Part shown: in pieces, positions 1-9,171 of the stretch
Layout of the letters: the number at the start of each line of letters is the position of its first letter
How positions within the stretch are numbered: the stretch's first letter is position 1
Program-made: the position numbers and the translations under genes
The notes under the pieces: model-generated
Database searches by the model: none
What the model saw: only the letters and a program-made list of their open reading frames with translations
Told to the model about the DNA's origin: nothing
NCBI GenBank assembly: GCA_021298315.1
Contig: JAJTFC010000004.1
Location: forward strand, 1-62,682
DNA: 62,682 bases
Source: Planctomycetaceae bacterium
Lineage (GTDB): Bacteria; Planctomycetota; Planctomycetia; Pirellulales; Pirellulaceae
Reading direction: 5' to 3'

Positions 1-126
1 TATCGCTAATCGCGATGCTGGATGAATCATCACTCATTGCACTTATCCCGCTTATAAAAAATGAAACTAATTGTTTGTTTTCAAGCTATATGTATTTGAT
101 GGAACCACCCATGGCTCGTTCGTATT
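1..126. other. left-edge stretch without a recognised gene
   Basis: These 126 bases downstream of the isomerase-like gene contain no convincing reading frame or hairpin terminator. The stretch is AT-richer than its surroundings. It may be the intergenic part of a longer region cut by the window edge. Confidence 0.4.
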
Positions 127-1080
127 TCAAGCGGGCACAACACTCTTCATCTTCTTGAGCCCCACAGTAGCGTTCTCAAGAGGATCGAGTTTCCAATACT
201 CGCGATTGAAGAGCTCCAACGACAACACGCCATTAAAACCACTTGCAAACACCGTCTTAAGCACCGATCCAATCGGTGCGATCCCGTCGCCAGGATATAC
301 CCGATCCGCATCGGTGATCTTGTCTCGCGGCATGTCCGGATAATCGTTCATGTGGAAAACAGGGATCTTGTTGCCTGCCAAGAGTCCAAGGTCGCTGAAA
401 TTCGAACCTCCCTTGTACAAATGGTACACGTCGGGAAGCACGCAAGCGTCCGGATGCTGCGAGGCAGCCGCCACATGCAACACCTCCGAAAGCTTGGATA
501 GGTTCTTCGAAAAACCCCACACCTCAAGCATCGGCAGACAACCTACGCTGCGACCGAGTTCGAGCAAAGCCCGATATCGCTCGCCAGCAACATCCAAGTT
601 GAGCAAATCTCCATCGACCGCTCCTGCCGGAGGTGCCGCTATCCGCTTGCCTCCCAAGGACACGACTATCTCCATCTCCTTCTTAGCCTGCTCCAGAGCT
701 TTCTTATGGCCGTTTGGATCCATCAAGATCCAAGGCGCAAAGGCGATGGCACTTTCCAATGTCAGTCCCGCATCGCTGATCCGCTTGCGCAGATCCCCAA
801 GACTACCACCCGACGCGGTGTACTTGTCTACGTCTCGAAGCCAGATCTCGATCGAATCATAACCGGCCTTTTGCGCGATCCCAACTTGGTCGACGATGGG
901 AACGACTTCCCCATGAATCGTGCTAGTATTCAAACAGTACTTCAATTGAGAAACTCCTATCGGTTTGGCTTGGGCCTGGGAATGCAGTACCACCGAAGGC
1001 CCGACGGCAAGAGCCACGGCGGTGGTGGCAAGCAATTCTCGACGTGGTATCTGCAGGTTTGTTTTATCTGGTTGCATCAT
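127..1080 (-). CDS. Tat-exported sugar phosphate isomerase/epimerase-like TIM-barrel protein
   Basis: The 317-residue protein begins with a twin-arginine signal (PRRELLATT at about residues 13-21, then a hydrophobic stretch and an AQA cleavage site near residue 38), so it is probably exported folded. The rest resembles the xylose isomerase-like TIM-barrel family (AP endonuclease 2 fold): motifs such as YDSIEIW near the start, EVWGFS in the middle, FHMNDYPD and GVLSLELFN near the end carry the Glu, His and Asp residues that usually bind a divalent metal. Family members isomerise or epimerise sugars, but the substrate cannot be told from sequence. Exported members are very common in planctomycetes. 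Two adjacent ATG codons occur at the start; the difference is one residue. It lies downstream of the HTTM gene on the same strand, 44 bases away. Confidence 0.85.
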   Translation of the reverse strand: MMQPDKTNLQIPRRELLATTAVALAVGPSVVLHSQAQAKPIGVSQLKYCLNTSTIHGEVVPIVDQVGIAQKAGYDSIEIWLRDVDKYTASGGSLGDLRKRISDAGLTLESAIAFAPWILMDPNGHKKALEQAKKEMEIVVSLGGKRIAAPPAGAVDGDLLNLDVAGERYRALLELGRSVGCLPMLEVWGFSKNLSKLSEVLHVAAASQHPDACVLPDVYHLYKGGSNFSDLGLLAGNKIPVFHMNDYPDMPRDKITDADRVYPGDGIAPIGSVLKTVFASGFNGVLSLELFNREYWKLDPLENATVGLKKMKSVVPA

Positions 1081-1124
1081 TCAATCAAAACCTTTGCGGT
1101 CAAACAGTCACTGGGCGGATTGTA

Positions 1125-2033
1125 TCAGATTTTCTCCGGCTCGACGTAAGGTAAAAAGGCCAAGCCAAAGCAACAAGCCACGAGCCCCATCGACCAATCC
1201 CCAGCCAATAGCAAATGGCTTATCCCAAGCACCATGGTCAGCAGGATCCCGAGCCCTCGAAGACTCCGATTGCATAAACAAAGCAGACTCGATGCTTGAA
1301 GCAAAAGTGCAAGAACCCCAAGGATTTGAGCAAACCAACCCCCGCGAGGCATCTTACCAAACCATCCTGACCCCTGCTCGGAGAGGATCGAAAGGGCCGT
1401 ACCATCCCACCACGGCGTTTGCTGGAACATGCTCGCTAATGAAAACCCGGCCCACAAGATCCAATGCACCTGCAAACAACGCAGCGCAAGATTGGCAAGA
1501 ACGCTCGATGGTTCATCCCGCACCGCTTCCCTTTGCTTACGAAACATCGCCGTCCCTGGCTCCATCGCAAGATACAAAAGAGCCGCAGAGGCAAGTACCT
1601 CGGCAGGCATCGTAAGCCATGGTGCTCGGTGATGGATCATCATCATGCAGGCCCAAGCTCCTATCGGAGCCCAGCGCCTTGCAATCCCCAAGACCATCAA
1701 AACACCTGCCACCAAACCCAGCACGCAGATGACTCGGCCGACAATCGGTGTTGCTAACGGATAGAGCAACGACCAACGATACTCACTACCTGTTCCTGGC
1801 ATTCCATCACCAATGAAATACCTCCCTGCGTCGATTCCAAGCCAACCGTCGGCAGAAAGCCAATCGGGAACCCAAAACCAAGACCACAGAAACAACAGCC
1901 CAACCAAAACTCCGACCCCTTGCCGCACAACGTTCACGCAAGAAGCATCGATGGGTTCAAACCAAAAGCGTGTCCATGCACGAGGCACAGCCAGCAGAGA
2001 TTCTATCCATTTTTCAACTGCTGTTCGCTGCAC
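1125..2033 (-). CDS. HTTM-domain integral membrane protein
   Basis: A 302-residue polytopic membrane protein. The order is a short amphipathic N-terminus (about 20 residues with Trp-Thr-Arg-Phe-Trp), then about six hydrophobic helices. The opening region FEPIDASCVNVVRQGVG followed by hydrophobic helices and the motif IHHRAP fits the HTTM family (horizontally transferred transmembrane domain, related to vitamin K-dependent gamma-carboxylase). The function of bacterial HTTM proteins is mostly unknown. Translation seems to start at GTG. It follows, 36 bases downstream, a gene for a single-span membrane protein on the same strand; the two probably form an operon, as HTTM genes often sit beside a small partner. 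The family call is good; no reaction can be assigned. Confidence 0.75.
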   Translation of the reverse strand: MQRTAVEKWIESLLAVPRAWTRFWFEPIDASCVNVVRQGVGVLVGLLFLWSWFWVPDWLSADGWLGIDAGRYFIGDGMPGTGSEYRWSLLYPLATPIVGRVICVLGLVAGVLMVLGIARRWAPIGAWACMMMIHHRAPWLTMPAEVLASAALLYLAMEPGTAMFRKQREAVRDEPSSVLANLALRCLQVHWILWAGFSLASMFQQTPWWDGTALSILSEQGSGWFGKMPRGGWFAQILGVLALLLQASSLLCLCNRSLRGLGILLTMVLGISHLLLAGDWSMGLVACCFGLAFLPYVEPEKI

Positions 2034-2069
2034 GCAATGATTCCTATCGAGCGAATAAAGGGAAATTGG

Positions 2070-2690
2070 CTAAGGCTTGGTAACTTGGGAGACCGGCACG
2101 GTTCGTGTCGAGTCGAGCTCTGGAACCAGCGTCAACTCCCCGCTCGATAACGGGATGATGGTCGCTTGGTAAAGGAGCACGTTTTTTTCCGAGTCAGCCT
2201 CTTTGGCAGTGAAGCGAATCTGTTCGAATTCCAAGCCCTCGGCTTGTGCACGGCGAACTAAAGAAAGGGCGATCTGTCCCATCCCCTCATCGTCATCGTT
2301 AACCGCTAATGCACCGGCCAGTTGAGCTAATCGTTTCCATCGAACATCCGAGGTTGTCGAATCGATCCACGAGTTCCATGTCTTGCTGGTTCGCTCCAAT
2401 CGGTAGTCGATCGTCACCGGTTTGTCATAAGCCTCAGAGCCGATGATCGACATCGGCAAAAGTTCGGTGTACCAACCAAAACCGATCAGATAAGGGTGAA
2501 ATTTTTCAAGAACTCGATCCGCCAAAGGCATACGGCTCAGGCTGTTATTGGAGAAGTACACCAATGCGATCAAAGCAAAATGCAGGATTAAAACCAACGA
2601 TACAATGAACTTGACCCAAGCCGGCCAAGCACCCTTGGGCGCAGTCCGCTCTTGGGACCCGCTATTTTCGTTGGATATTTTCGAACCCAT
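2070..2690 (-). CDS. single-span membrane protein, HTTM partner of unknown function
   Basis: I place the start at the ATG at 2690 (protein MGSKISNENS..., 206 residues). A longer in-frame reading to 2813 adds about 41 residues of poor composition and would overlap the region opposite the zinc-ribbon gene. The protein has a charged, polar N-terminus, one hydrophobic segment at about residues 24-48 (KFIVSLVLILHFALIALVYF) and then a soluble domain of about 150 residues that would face the periplasm. No known domain was recognised. Close spacing to the downstream HTTM gene suggests that the two products act together, which is inference from context. Confidence 0.7.
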   Translation of the reverse strand: MGSKISNENSGSQERTAPKGAWPAWVKFIVSLVLILHFALIALVYFSNNSLSRMPLADRVLEKFHPYLIGFGWYTELLPMSIIGSEAYDKPVTIDYRLERTSKTWNSWIDSTTSDVRWKRLAQLAGALAVNDDDEGMGQIALSLVRRAQAEGLEFEQIRFTAKEADSEKNVLLYQATIIPLSSGELTLVPELDSTRTVPVSQVTKP

Positions 2691-2866
2691 AGAAGTCTTA
2701 GCATTCACACGGTAAACAACCAGAAAACATCGGTTTTCGCAACCGTTGGCTTGCTGTTGGTTGTCGACGAACCAAGCCCGTTGGGATATCGTAATCGGAA
2801 TCTTTGATCGCAAAAGGTCGCTTGATTAGTCGTCGAAGGATTCCGATACCTAATTCGATACCGAAT

Positions 2867-3100
2867 ATGGCCGACTCGAACCAAAACCCAACAAGCCCCA
2901 GCCCCCAAACCATCGGCATCCATCCCATCGAGCTAGGGGGCGCGAATTCCTCACGCACCCCCGCATCGATGGCATCCGAGCTTACGAATATCCCCTGTTG
3001 CCCAGTTTGCGGGGCCGCTTTGATCGAAATCCGAGCCAAATACCATTGCAGTCGATGCCATCGCATCTGCGAGACTTGCTGCGAAGGGGGACGGGGTTAA
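2867..3100 (+). CDS. small zinc-ribbon protein
   Basis: A 77-residue protein starting MADSNQ. The N-terminal half is polar and Pro/Ser/Asn-rich. The C-terminal half has a compact cysteine array: CPVCG, then about 14 residues, CSRC, CETCC and a GGRG end, a pattern that would bind one or two zinc ions. The arrangement CxxC-x14-CxxC is a zinc ribbon, and the ICETCCEG tail recurs in small planctomycete proteins as far as I recall. An in-frame ATG at 2804 would add 21 Arg/Ile-rich residues and is less likely. It lies 71 bases upstream of purA on the same strand, and a promoter-like sequence lies between them. Its role is unknown; nucleic acid or protein binding is possible. Confidence 0.65.
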   Translation: MADSNQNPTSPSPQTIGIHPIELGGANSSRTPASMASELTNIPCCPVCGAALIEIRAKYHCSRCHRICETCCEGGRG

Positions 3101-3103
3101 GCC

Positions 3104-3133
3104 TTGACGTTTCGAGGCTTGAGCCCATAGACT
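3104..3133 (+). promoter_or_regulatory. possible sigma-70-like promoter for purA
   Basis: TTGACG at 3104-3109 is followed after 18 bases by TAGACT at 3128-3133. This would start transcription near 3140, about 30 bases before the GTG start of purA at 3172. The match to the consensus is moderate (5 of 6 and 4 of 6) and planctomycete promoters are poorly defined, so this is tentative. Confidence 0.35.
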
Positions 3134-3171
3134 CTAGGCCTTTTCCACTCACTTTTTTCCAGGAACTATCC

Positions 3172-4461
3172 GTGCCAGCGACTTGCGTAATCGGTCTGCA
3201 ATGGGGTGACGAAGCCAAAGGTAAACTCGTCGACTTGCTCGCTCCAAACTATGACGTTGTGGTTCGGTACCAAGGTGGAGCCAACGCCGGCCACACGGTC
3301 GTCACCGGTAGCGAGGTCTATAAACTGCACCATGTCCCATCGGGGATCCTCTCGAGCCATATCCAAAACGTCATCTGTCCAGGGGTGGTGATCGAACCGA
3401 ACATGCTCATCAAGGAGCTAACGGGCCTGGAATCTCGTGGAATTCAACCTCGCCTCAATTTGAAGATCAGCGAGCGCGCTCACGTCGTCATGCCTTGGCA
3501 CATGATCGAAGATCAAGCGATCAACAAGACCGTTGTCAGCGGCGAAAGTATCGGAACGACCAACCGAGGCATCGGCCCGTGTTACCGCGATAAGGTAGGT
3601 CGGACACACGCGATTCGCATGGCCGACTTGATCAGCCCCTCGCTGCCCAACCGCATCTCCGAGATCGTCCAAGCAAAACGGACTCTGCTGGCACCCTTGG
3701 CAAGCCGAGAAGAACTCGATCAGCTCGATGCAGATCGAATCACCAGCCTATGTCGCACTTGGGCCGATTCCCTCGGAAGCATGATCTGCGATACGACTTA
3801 CTTCCTCCATGACCAACTCGATGAAGGAAAAAAGCTTCTCATGGAAGGGGCCCAAGGATCGTTGCTCGATATCGATCATGGAACGTTTCCGTTCGTTACC
3901 AGCAGCAATGCTTCGGGTGTCGGTGTTACCAGCGGTTCAGGGATCCCTCCCAGAGCCATCGATCGAATGATTGGCGTAGCGAAAGCTTATTCGACCCGTG
4001 TCGGAGGTGGACCGTTTCCGACCGAATTGCTCGACGCGACCGGCAATAAGATCCGGGAGATTGGACGTGAGTATGGTACAACCACGGGTCGCCCACGGCG
4101 ATGCGGATGGTTTGATGCCGTTGCTGTTCGTTACACGGCAAGACTTAGCGGTGCGAACTACTTGTCCTTGATGATGCTCGATGTGCTCAGCCACTTCGAT
4201 GAGCTCAAGGTCTGTGTCGCTTACGAATTGGATGGTCAACGCATCGACCGATTGCCTTGCCAAGCTGATGTGCTAAGGCGTTGCCAGCCTATCTACGAAA
4301 CCCTTCCTGGATGGAATCACGACGTGACCAAAGTCCGTTCGATGAAGGATTTTCCAGTCAACGCACGCAAGTACATGGATCGGATCTCCGAACTCGTTTC
4401 CGTTCCACTAGGTGTTGTTTCGGTCGGCCCAGACCGCCAGCAGACGATTTTCCTCATTTAG
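3172..4461 (+). CDS. purA: adenylosuccinate synthetase
   Basis: This enzyme joins IMP and aspartate using GTP to form adenylosuccinate, the first committed step from IMP to AMP, in the cytoplasm. The 429 residues match the usual length. The N-terminal GTP loop WGDEAKGK, the substrate-binding NAGHTVV segment, [34 protein letters not shown] and the arginine-containing loop [12 protein letters not shown] are all present. The start is the GTG at 3172, with AGGA at 3161-3164 as ribosome binding site; the reading frame is open further upstream, but that extension lacks family similarity. The loop has Ala where most bacteria have Gly (WGDEGKGK). uppS follows after 22 bases and is probably co-transcribed. 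Confidence 0.97.
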   Translation: MPATCVIGLQWGDEAKGKLVDLLAPNYDVVVRYQGGANAGHTVVTGSEVYKLHHVPSGILSSHIQNVICPGVVIEPNMLIKELTGLESRGIQPRLNLKISERAHVVMPWHMIEDQAINKTVVSGESIGTTNRGIGPCYRDKVGRTHAIRMADLISPSLPNRISEIVQAKRTLLAPLASREELDQLDADRITSLCRTWADSLGSMICDTTYFLHDQLDEGKKLLMEGAQGSLLDIDHGTFPFVTSSNASGVGVTSGSGIPPRAIDRMIGVAKAYSTRVGGGPFPTELLDATGNKIREIGREYGTTTGRPRRCGWFDAVAVRYTARLSGANYLSLMMLDVLSHFDELKVCVAYELDGQRIDRLPCQADVLRRCQPIYETLPGWNHDVTKVRSMKDFPVNARKYMDRISELVSVPLGVVSVGPDRQQTIFLI

Positions 4462-4483
4462 TCGCTCCGGCAAGGTCAACTCG

Positions 4484-5251
4484 ATGGCACTTTTCGGTCG
4501 AAAAAAACGGGACACCAGCCAGGTTGTTTCACTCGATGCCGTCGATCGAAATCGGATGCCCAAGCATGTTGCGATCATCATGGATGGCAACGGGCGTTGG
4601 GCAAAGTCTAGGGGATTGCCGAGGATCGAAGGGCATCGCCAAGGTGCCAATTCGGTCGAGGAGGCCCTGACTGCATGCGGCGAGTTAGGGATCCCGTTTT
4701 TGACCCTCTACTGTTTTTCGAATGAGAATTGGAAGCGACCCAAGGACGAGCTCGATTTCTTGATGGGGCTTCTGAAAACCTACTTGATCAATCAGACCAA
4801 ACGACTCATTGATAACGGTGTTCGATTGTTGGTCATCGGTCGGCGCGATGGCTTGGGCAAGGAGGTGCTTGATGTCATGGAGCAAGCGATCGAAAAATGC
4901 AAAGGAGGCACCAAGCAGACACTCGTCTTGGCGATCAATTATGGAGCAAGACAAGAGATCGTCGATGCGGTCAAGGCGATTGCCAAGGATGTTGCCTCGG
5001 GAGAGCTAAAGCCCGATTCGATTTGCGAACAAACCATCTCAGAGCATCTCTATACGGCAGGTATGCCTGATCCGGATCTATTGATCCGAACCAGTGGAGA
5101 GCTGAGGATCAGCAATTTTTTGCTGTGGCAGATCAGTTACAGTGAGATCTGGATCACGCCGAAGGCTTGGCCTGAGTTTGGTAAACCTGAGCTTTACGAA
5201 GCTGTCGCGGAGTACGTCAAGCGAGATCGACGATTTGGGGGCTTGGCCTAG
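4484..5251 (+). CDS. uppS: undecaprenyl (polyprenyl) diphosphate synthase
   Basis: A cis-prenyltransferase that condenses isopentenyl diphosphate units onto farnesyl diphosphate to make the C55 lipid carrier for peptidoglycan and polysaccharide assembly. The 255 residues are typical. The signature MDGNGRWAK with the catalytic Asp lies near residue 29, followed by GHRQG, LYCFSNENWKRP, and the C-terminal block DLLIRTSGE.RISNFLLWQ.SYSE.W. The ATG at 4484 gives MALFGRKKRD, a basic N-terminus; the open frame extends upstream into the end of purA but without conservation. It sits between purA and a diguanylate cyclase gene on the same strand. Its product supplies the carrier lipid that the polysaccharide locus further right would need. 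Confidence 0.96.
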   Translation: MALFGRKKRDTSQVVSLDAVDRNRMPKHVAIIMDGNGRWAKSRGLPRIEGHRQGANSVEEALTACGELGIPFLTLYCFSNENWKRPKDELDFLMGLLKTYLINQTKRLIDNGVRLLVIGRRDGLGKEVLDVMEQAIEKCKGGTKQTLVLAINYGARQEIVDAVKAIAKDVASGELKPDSICEQTISEHLYTAGMPDPDLLIRTSGELRISNFLLWQISYSEIWITPKAWPEFGKPELYEAVAEYVKRDRRFGGLA

Positions 5252-5286
5252 TTTCATCGGTTCACTGATTCGAAAGCCCAAGCTCT

Positions 5287-5922
5287 ATGGTAGAGACAAA
5301 CAGAGAACTGCTAACGATCGCTATGGTAATCGTCAGCTTCGTTTGTTTGTGTCTTGCGATGATTAGCGTGCAGCTATATCGAGCAAATAGGAATTTGAAA
5401 TCCCAATTGGCTCAGCGTGTATTTCAATCGAGGGACGATCACCATCAGGCTCGGCATGATTATTTAACTGGTTTATTGAATCGCAGAGGATGGGACGAGG
5501 TATTGCGTCAGGCAGGCAATGACGGGGAGTGGACCTTAGTGATTTTCGATTTGGATCAGTTCAAGCGGATCAACGATCAGCATGGACATGCGGTAGGTGA
5601 TCGGGTTCTTGTGGAGTTCGCAAGTCGGTTGCGTCAGGTTTTTGAACAGAGGGCAGGGGGGCGAATCGCGCGGCTTGGGGGAGAGGAGTTTGGGCTAATA
5701 TCCAATGAAGAACCGAAAATGGTTTGTCGAGAGGTCGAGCGATTCCTAGTGGGTTTGGGAGAGCAGCCGAGTGTTGTCATGGGTATAGGGGTAACGGTTC
5801 GGTGCAGCGTAGGGATAGCGGGTCGTTTGGAGGGAGAAGGGTTAGAGGGCTGGATGCATCGGGCCGACGCAGCCTTGTACGCGTCAAAGCAACACGGGGG
5901 CAATCGAGTCAGCCTCGCTTAA
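5287..5922 (+). CDS. membrane-anchored GGDEF diguanylate cyclase
   Basis: A 211-residue protein with one N-terminal membrane helix (about residues 8-30), a short helical linker, and a GGDEF domain from about residue 55. The motifs DYLTGLLNRRGWDE, FDLDQFKRINDQHGHAVGD and LGGEEFG at the active site indicate a functional cyclase that makes cyclic di-GMP from two GTP. The RxxD inhibitory site usually found just before the active-site motif is not conserved (RAGG), so product feedback is probably weak or absent. There is no sensory domain apart from the helix. It starts 35 bases after uppS and may share its transcript. Confidence 0.9.
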   Translation: MVETNRELLTIAMVIVSFVCLCLAMISVQLYRANRNLKSQLAQRVFQSRDDHHQARHDYLTGLLNRRGWDEVLRQAGNDGEWTLVIFDLDQFKRINDQHGHAVGDRVLVEFASRLRQVFEQRAGGRIARLGGEEFGLISNEEPKMVCREVERFLVGLGEQPSVVMGIGVTVRCSVGIAGRLEGEGLEGWMHRADAALYASKQHGGNRVSLA

Positions 5923-6084
5923 TTGTCGTTTCGTCCGTACGTGCCGATGAAACAACGAAGGGGCGATATGATCCCCCCCAACTTTTCGGAAAACTCCTTT
6001 TCTCCCAATGGAACCGCAGGCCCCTAAGGGAATCTAAACGTTTATTCAAAATCCTTGTTCTATCGTGGGTGGGAGTCTCCTCGG

Positions 6085-9000
6085 TTGACACAATCAAAAC
6101 ACACAACCAACGCCGTCCTTGTTCCTGCCGCTCTTATCGGTTGCTTGGATCAAGCTTCTCTCCAGCACCGTAACCTTTGGCTGGCCAATTTTACCGATGT
6201 GTCTCTCCGTGGCTCGGCAGCCGAAGAATGGCTCGTCGTCTCACCCCAAGAGGTCTCCGTCGTTGAAAAATTCAACGACCCCTCCGGCGAACCGTCCGCC
6301 AAACTCTTGAGGTCGATTCCCTGGGCCGACATCAAATCGATCCGTACTCAATCCGGTGTCGGTAGCGGCACACTCCAAGTCCGAGTCGGCGACGATTGGA
6401 TCGACCTAGTCCGATTCTCCAACGCTTATGCAACCCGATTCCACAAGATATCCCGCTTGATGGAGAAGATGAGGGAGATGCCCGATAGCTGGGCCGAAGA
6501 CCTCTTCGAGGAGTCCCACGATCCACATGCCAACAGCCAAGGATTCGACGCTCCCCAATGCCCGAAGTGCGCACTCTATCTGTCGAGCAAAGAGGAAAGC
6601 TGTCCTCGCTGCATGCAAAAGGGACAGATCCTACGCCGGGTCCACCAACTCTTGCGCCCCTATCGACGCGGTGCAATCCTTCTATGCTTGCTAACCTTTG
6701 CAGGGGTGGTCGCCGAACTGATCCCCCCGAAACTTCAGCAGTACATGATCGATCATGTACTGACCGGCTCGGCCCAAGGCTCCGATGCTCGTCAAGTCGA
6801 CTTCCGCACGGCATTGCTCTTGATCGTCCTGGCTCTTGCAGCCTCCCGAGTTTTGCTTTCGTTTGTCGCGGTTTTCAAAGGTAAACTCGCCACACTCATC
6901 GGCACGGGCTTGACCCGCACGCTTCGGGCCGAGATGGTGCGCAAACTCCAAAGCCTTGCGATCGTCTACTACGATCGGCATCAAGTCGGCTCGATGCTCG
7001 GTCGCGTGGCCCATGATTCGGAAGCCATGCACGGATTGATGTATCAAATCACCGGCGGATTCTTGCTCCAAATCGCTCAACTGATCGGCGTTGGTGCCAT
7101 GCTCCTGTGGATCAACCCGAAACTAGCTCTCTTTACGTTGATCCCAGTTCCCCTTGTCATCCTCGGAACCTCGATCTTTTGGAAAAAAGTCTATCCGAGG
7201 TACTACCGTCTCTGGGACGCTTCTTCGAAACAGATCTCGGTGCTCAGCGGGATGCTCACGGGTATCCGCGTCGTCAAAGCTTTTTCGCAAGAAGATCGCG
7301 AGTACGAACGTTTTTCGAAAACGAGCGAACAGCTTCGGGATTGGAGACTCTGGGTCGAGAACGCAAACGCTTGGTACTCGGCGGCCATGTCGATCGTCTT
7401 TAGTCTCGGCGGTTTGATCGTTTGGTATGTTGGTGGCCGCGATGTGATCGGCAACTCGATGAGTCTCGGCGAACTGATCGCCTTCCTGGCTTACTTGGGT
7501 ATGTTCTATGCACCCCTCAGCGCCTTGTCGAGCTTTACCTCTTGGTTGACAAGCTTCCTGACTGGTAGCAAACGGGTATTGGAGTTGCTCGATACGCCAC
7601 TGACAGTGTTGGAGCCTAAGAATCCGGTCAACTGGGAAGAATCAAGAGGAGAGATTCGATTCGAAGAGGTCACCTTTGGCTACGACCGCAACCAACCTGT
7701 CTTGAAGAACATCAGCTTTGATGTCCAAGCTGGCGAGATGGTCGGAATCGTAGGCCGAAGCGGCTCGGGCAAATCGACGATGGTCAATCTTCTAGGTCGA
7801 TTCTATGACGTTCAAGAAGGTAAAATTTTGGTCGACGGTCACGACATTCGGGATCTATCAAGCCAACAGCTTCGAGAAAGGCTTGGGATTGTCTTTCAGG
7901 AGTCCTATATGTTCCGGGGCACCATCTGGCGCAATTTGAGTTTTGGAAAGCCGATGTCGACGGTCGAACAAGGATTAGCGGCCGCCAAAGCAGCCGGTGC
8001 TCACGATTTCATTTGCCGGCAACAACTCGGCTATGAAACTCTGCTCGGTGAGAATGGATCAGGCCTCTCAGGTGGCGAAAAGCAGCGGCTTTCCATCGCC
8101 CGAACTCTCCTGTACGATCCCAAAATACTCGTGCTCGATGAAGCCACCAGCAATATCGATGCGGAAGCGGAAAAGAGTATCCAAGATGCCTTGAAGGTTC
8201 TCATCCGAGGGCGTACGACACTTGCCATCGCGCACCGTCTCTCGACGCTTCGAAACGCCGATCGCATCATCGTGTTCGATCAAGGTCGATTGATCGAACA
8301 AGGAACGCACGCGGAACTTCTGGCGATGGACGGAACCTATGCAAGACTCGTCCGCATACAAACATCCGTCAGCAAGAATCCGGATGTCGACAAACTGATC
8401 CATACGGCTGCCGAGATGGAAAAGGAGAATCAATCTGCGGCTACCAAAAAGACCAAGGGCAAGAATGCGCTCGGGTCTTCGAACGGATCCGAAACGAGCG
8501 TATCGGTCATGGAACGCCCTAAGAATGGATCTGAAAAAGGGGATACCGATACACAAGACGAAATCGATCAAGGAGAACAATCCGATACCGACTCGATCGA
8601 CGGCCAAGAAGATCCTAATGCAAACGCAGAGACCAGCACCGCACCGACCCTGCGATGGCTTGAGCCGGAATCCTGTGAATTCCGCAACGGGAGCCACGAC
8701 CGGATTGAACTATGGATCGATGGAAGCCTCCATGCCGCATCGGTTTTCATCGTAAAAACCTTCCCGTCGAAATACCCTCAAGGGTACTTGAGCGTGCGAA
8801 GTTGGAAGGACAACGGGGAGGAGTTCGAGTGCGGAATGATCCGCGATTTGAACCTTTGGGGCCCCGAGAATCGATGCTTGATCGATGAACTGATCGATCG
8901 TCGGTATTTGCTGCGTAAGATCCTCCGCGTCAAGAAAAATCAGTTAGAATCCGGCTACCTCAACTTGGAAGTTGAGACTGACCGAGGGCCGAGCAAGTTC

Positions 9001-9150
9001 ACGATGCGATGGACTCAAGGTCAGGCGCTCGATTACAGCGAGAACGGCAAACTACTGATCGACACTTGCGAAAACCGCTATGTAGTCGAAGACGTCGATG
9101 CATTGCCTGCTGAGGATCGAGAGCGATTCCTTCAGTACATTTATTGGTAG
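6085..9150 (+). CDS. ABC exporter half-transporter with PH-like, zinc-ribbon and DUF1854 domains
   Basis: A 1021-residue fusion. In order: a PH-like beta domain (about 10-145), a zinc ribbon with two CxxC pairs (CPKC, CPRC, about 158-175), an ABC exporter membrane domain of six helices (about 195-490), an ATPase domain with Walker A GRSGSGKST (about 556), signature LSGGEKQR (about 661) and Walker B ILVLDEATSN, then an acidic, low-complexity linker (about 775-855) and a C-terminal DUF1854 domain ending FLQYIYW. DUF1854 occurs in the cyanophycin-metabolism-associated ABC transporter family; no cyanophycin gene is nearby, so the cargo is unknown. I choose the TTG at 6085 because GGTGGGAG at 6068-6075 is a good ribosome binding site; another TTG at 6055 is possible, and no in-frame ATG lies near. 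The transporter probably acts as a homodimer. Confidence 0.88.
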   Translation: MTQSKHTTNAVLVPAALIGCLDQASLQHRNLWLANFTDVSLRGSAAEEWLVVSPQEVSVVEKFNDPSGEPSAKLLRSIPWADIKSIRTQSGVGSGTLQVRVGDDWIDLVRFSNAYATRFHKISRLMEKMREMPDSWAEDLFEESHDPHANSQGFDAPQCPKCALYLSSKEESCPRCMQKGQILRRVHQLLRPYRRGAILLCLLTFAGVVAELIPPKLQQYMIDHVLTGSAQGSDARQVDFRTALLLIVLALAASRVLLSFVAVFKGKLATLIGTGLTRTLRAEMVRKLQSLAIVYYDRHQVGSMLGRVAHDSEAMHGLMYQITGGFLLQIAQLIGVGAMLLWINPKLALFTLIPVPLVILGTSIFWKKVYPRYYRLWDASSKQISVLSGMLTGIRVVKAFSQEDREYERFSKTSEQLRDWRLWVENANAWYSAAMSIVFSLGGLIVWYVGGRDVIGNSMSLGELIAFLAYLGMFYAPLSALSSFTSWLTSFLTGSKRVLELLDTPLTVLEPKNPVNWEESRGEIRFEEVTFGYDRNQPVLKNISFDVQAGEMVGIVGRSGSGKSTMVNLLGRFYDVQEGKILVDGHDIRDLSSQQLRERLGIVFQESYMFRGTIWRNLSFGKPMSTVEQGLAAAKAAGAHDFICRQQLGYETLLGENGSGLSGGEKQRLSIARTLLYDPKILVLDEATSNIDAEAEKSIQDALKVLIRGRTTLAIAHRLSTLRNADRIIVFDQGRLIEQGTHAELLAMDGTYARLVRIQTSVSKNPDVDKLIHTAAEMEKENQSAATKKTKGKNALGSSNGSETSVSVMERPKNGSEKGDTDTQDEIDQGEQSDTDSIDGQEDPNANAETSTAPTLRWLEPESCEFRNGSHDRIELWIDGSLHAASVFIVKTFPSKYPQGYLSVRSWKDNGEEFECGMIRDLNLWGPENRCLIDELIDRRYLLRKILRVKKNQLESGYLNLEVETDRGPSKFTMRWTQGQALDYSENGKLLIDTCENRYVVEDVDALPAEDRERFLQYIYW

Positions 9151-9171
9151 TGCTCGACTTTGGATCGTCTT

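Noticed and set aside
2698-3066. A 122-residue minus-strand reading frame opposite the zinc-ribbon gene
   Set aside because: Its composition is unlike a protein family, whereas the plus strand encodes an ordered cysteine array, so the minus frame is taken as a shadow.
6085-6090. TTGACA as a -35 promoter element
   Set aside because: No -10 element at the proper distance; the TTG is better explained as the start codon of the ABC transporter.
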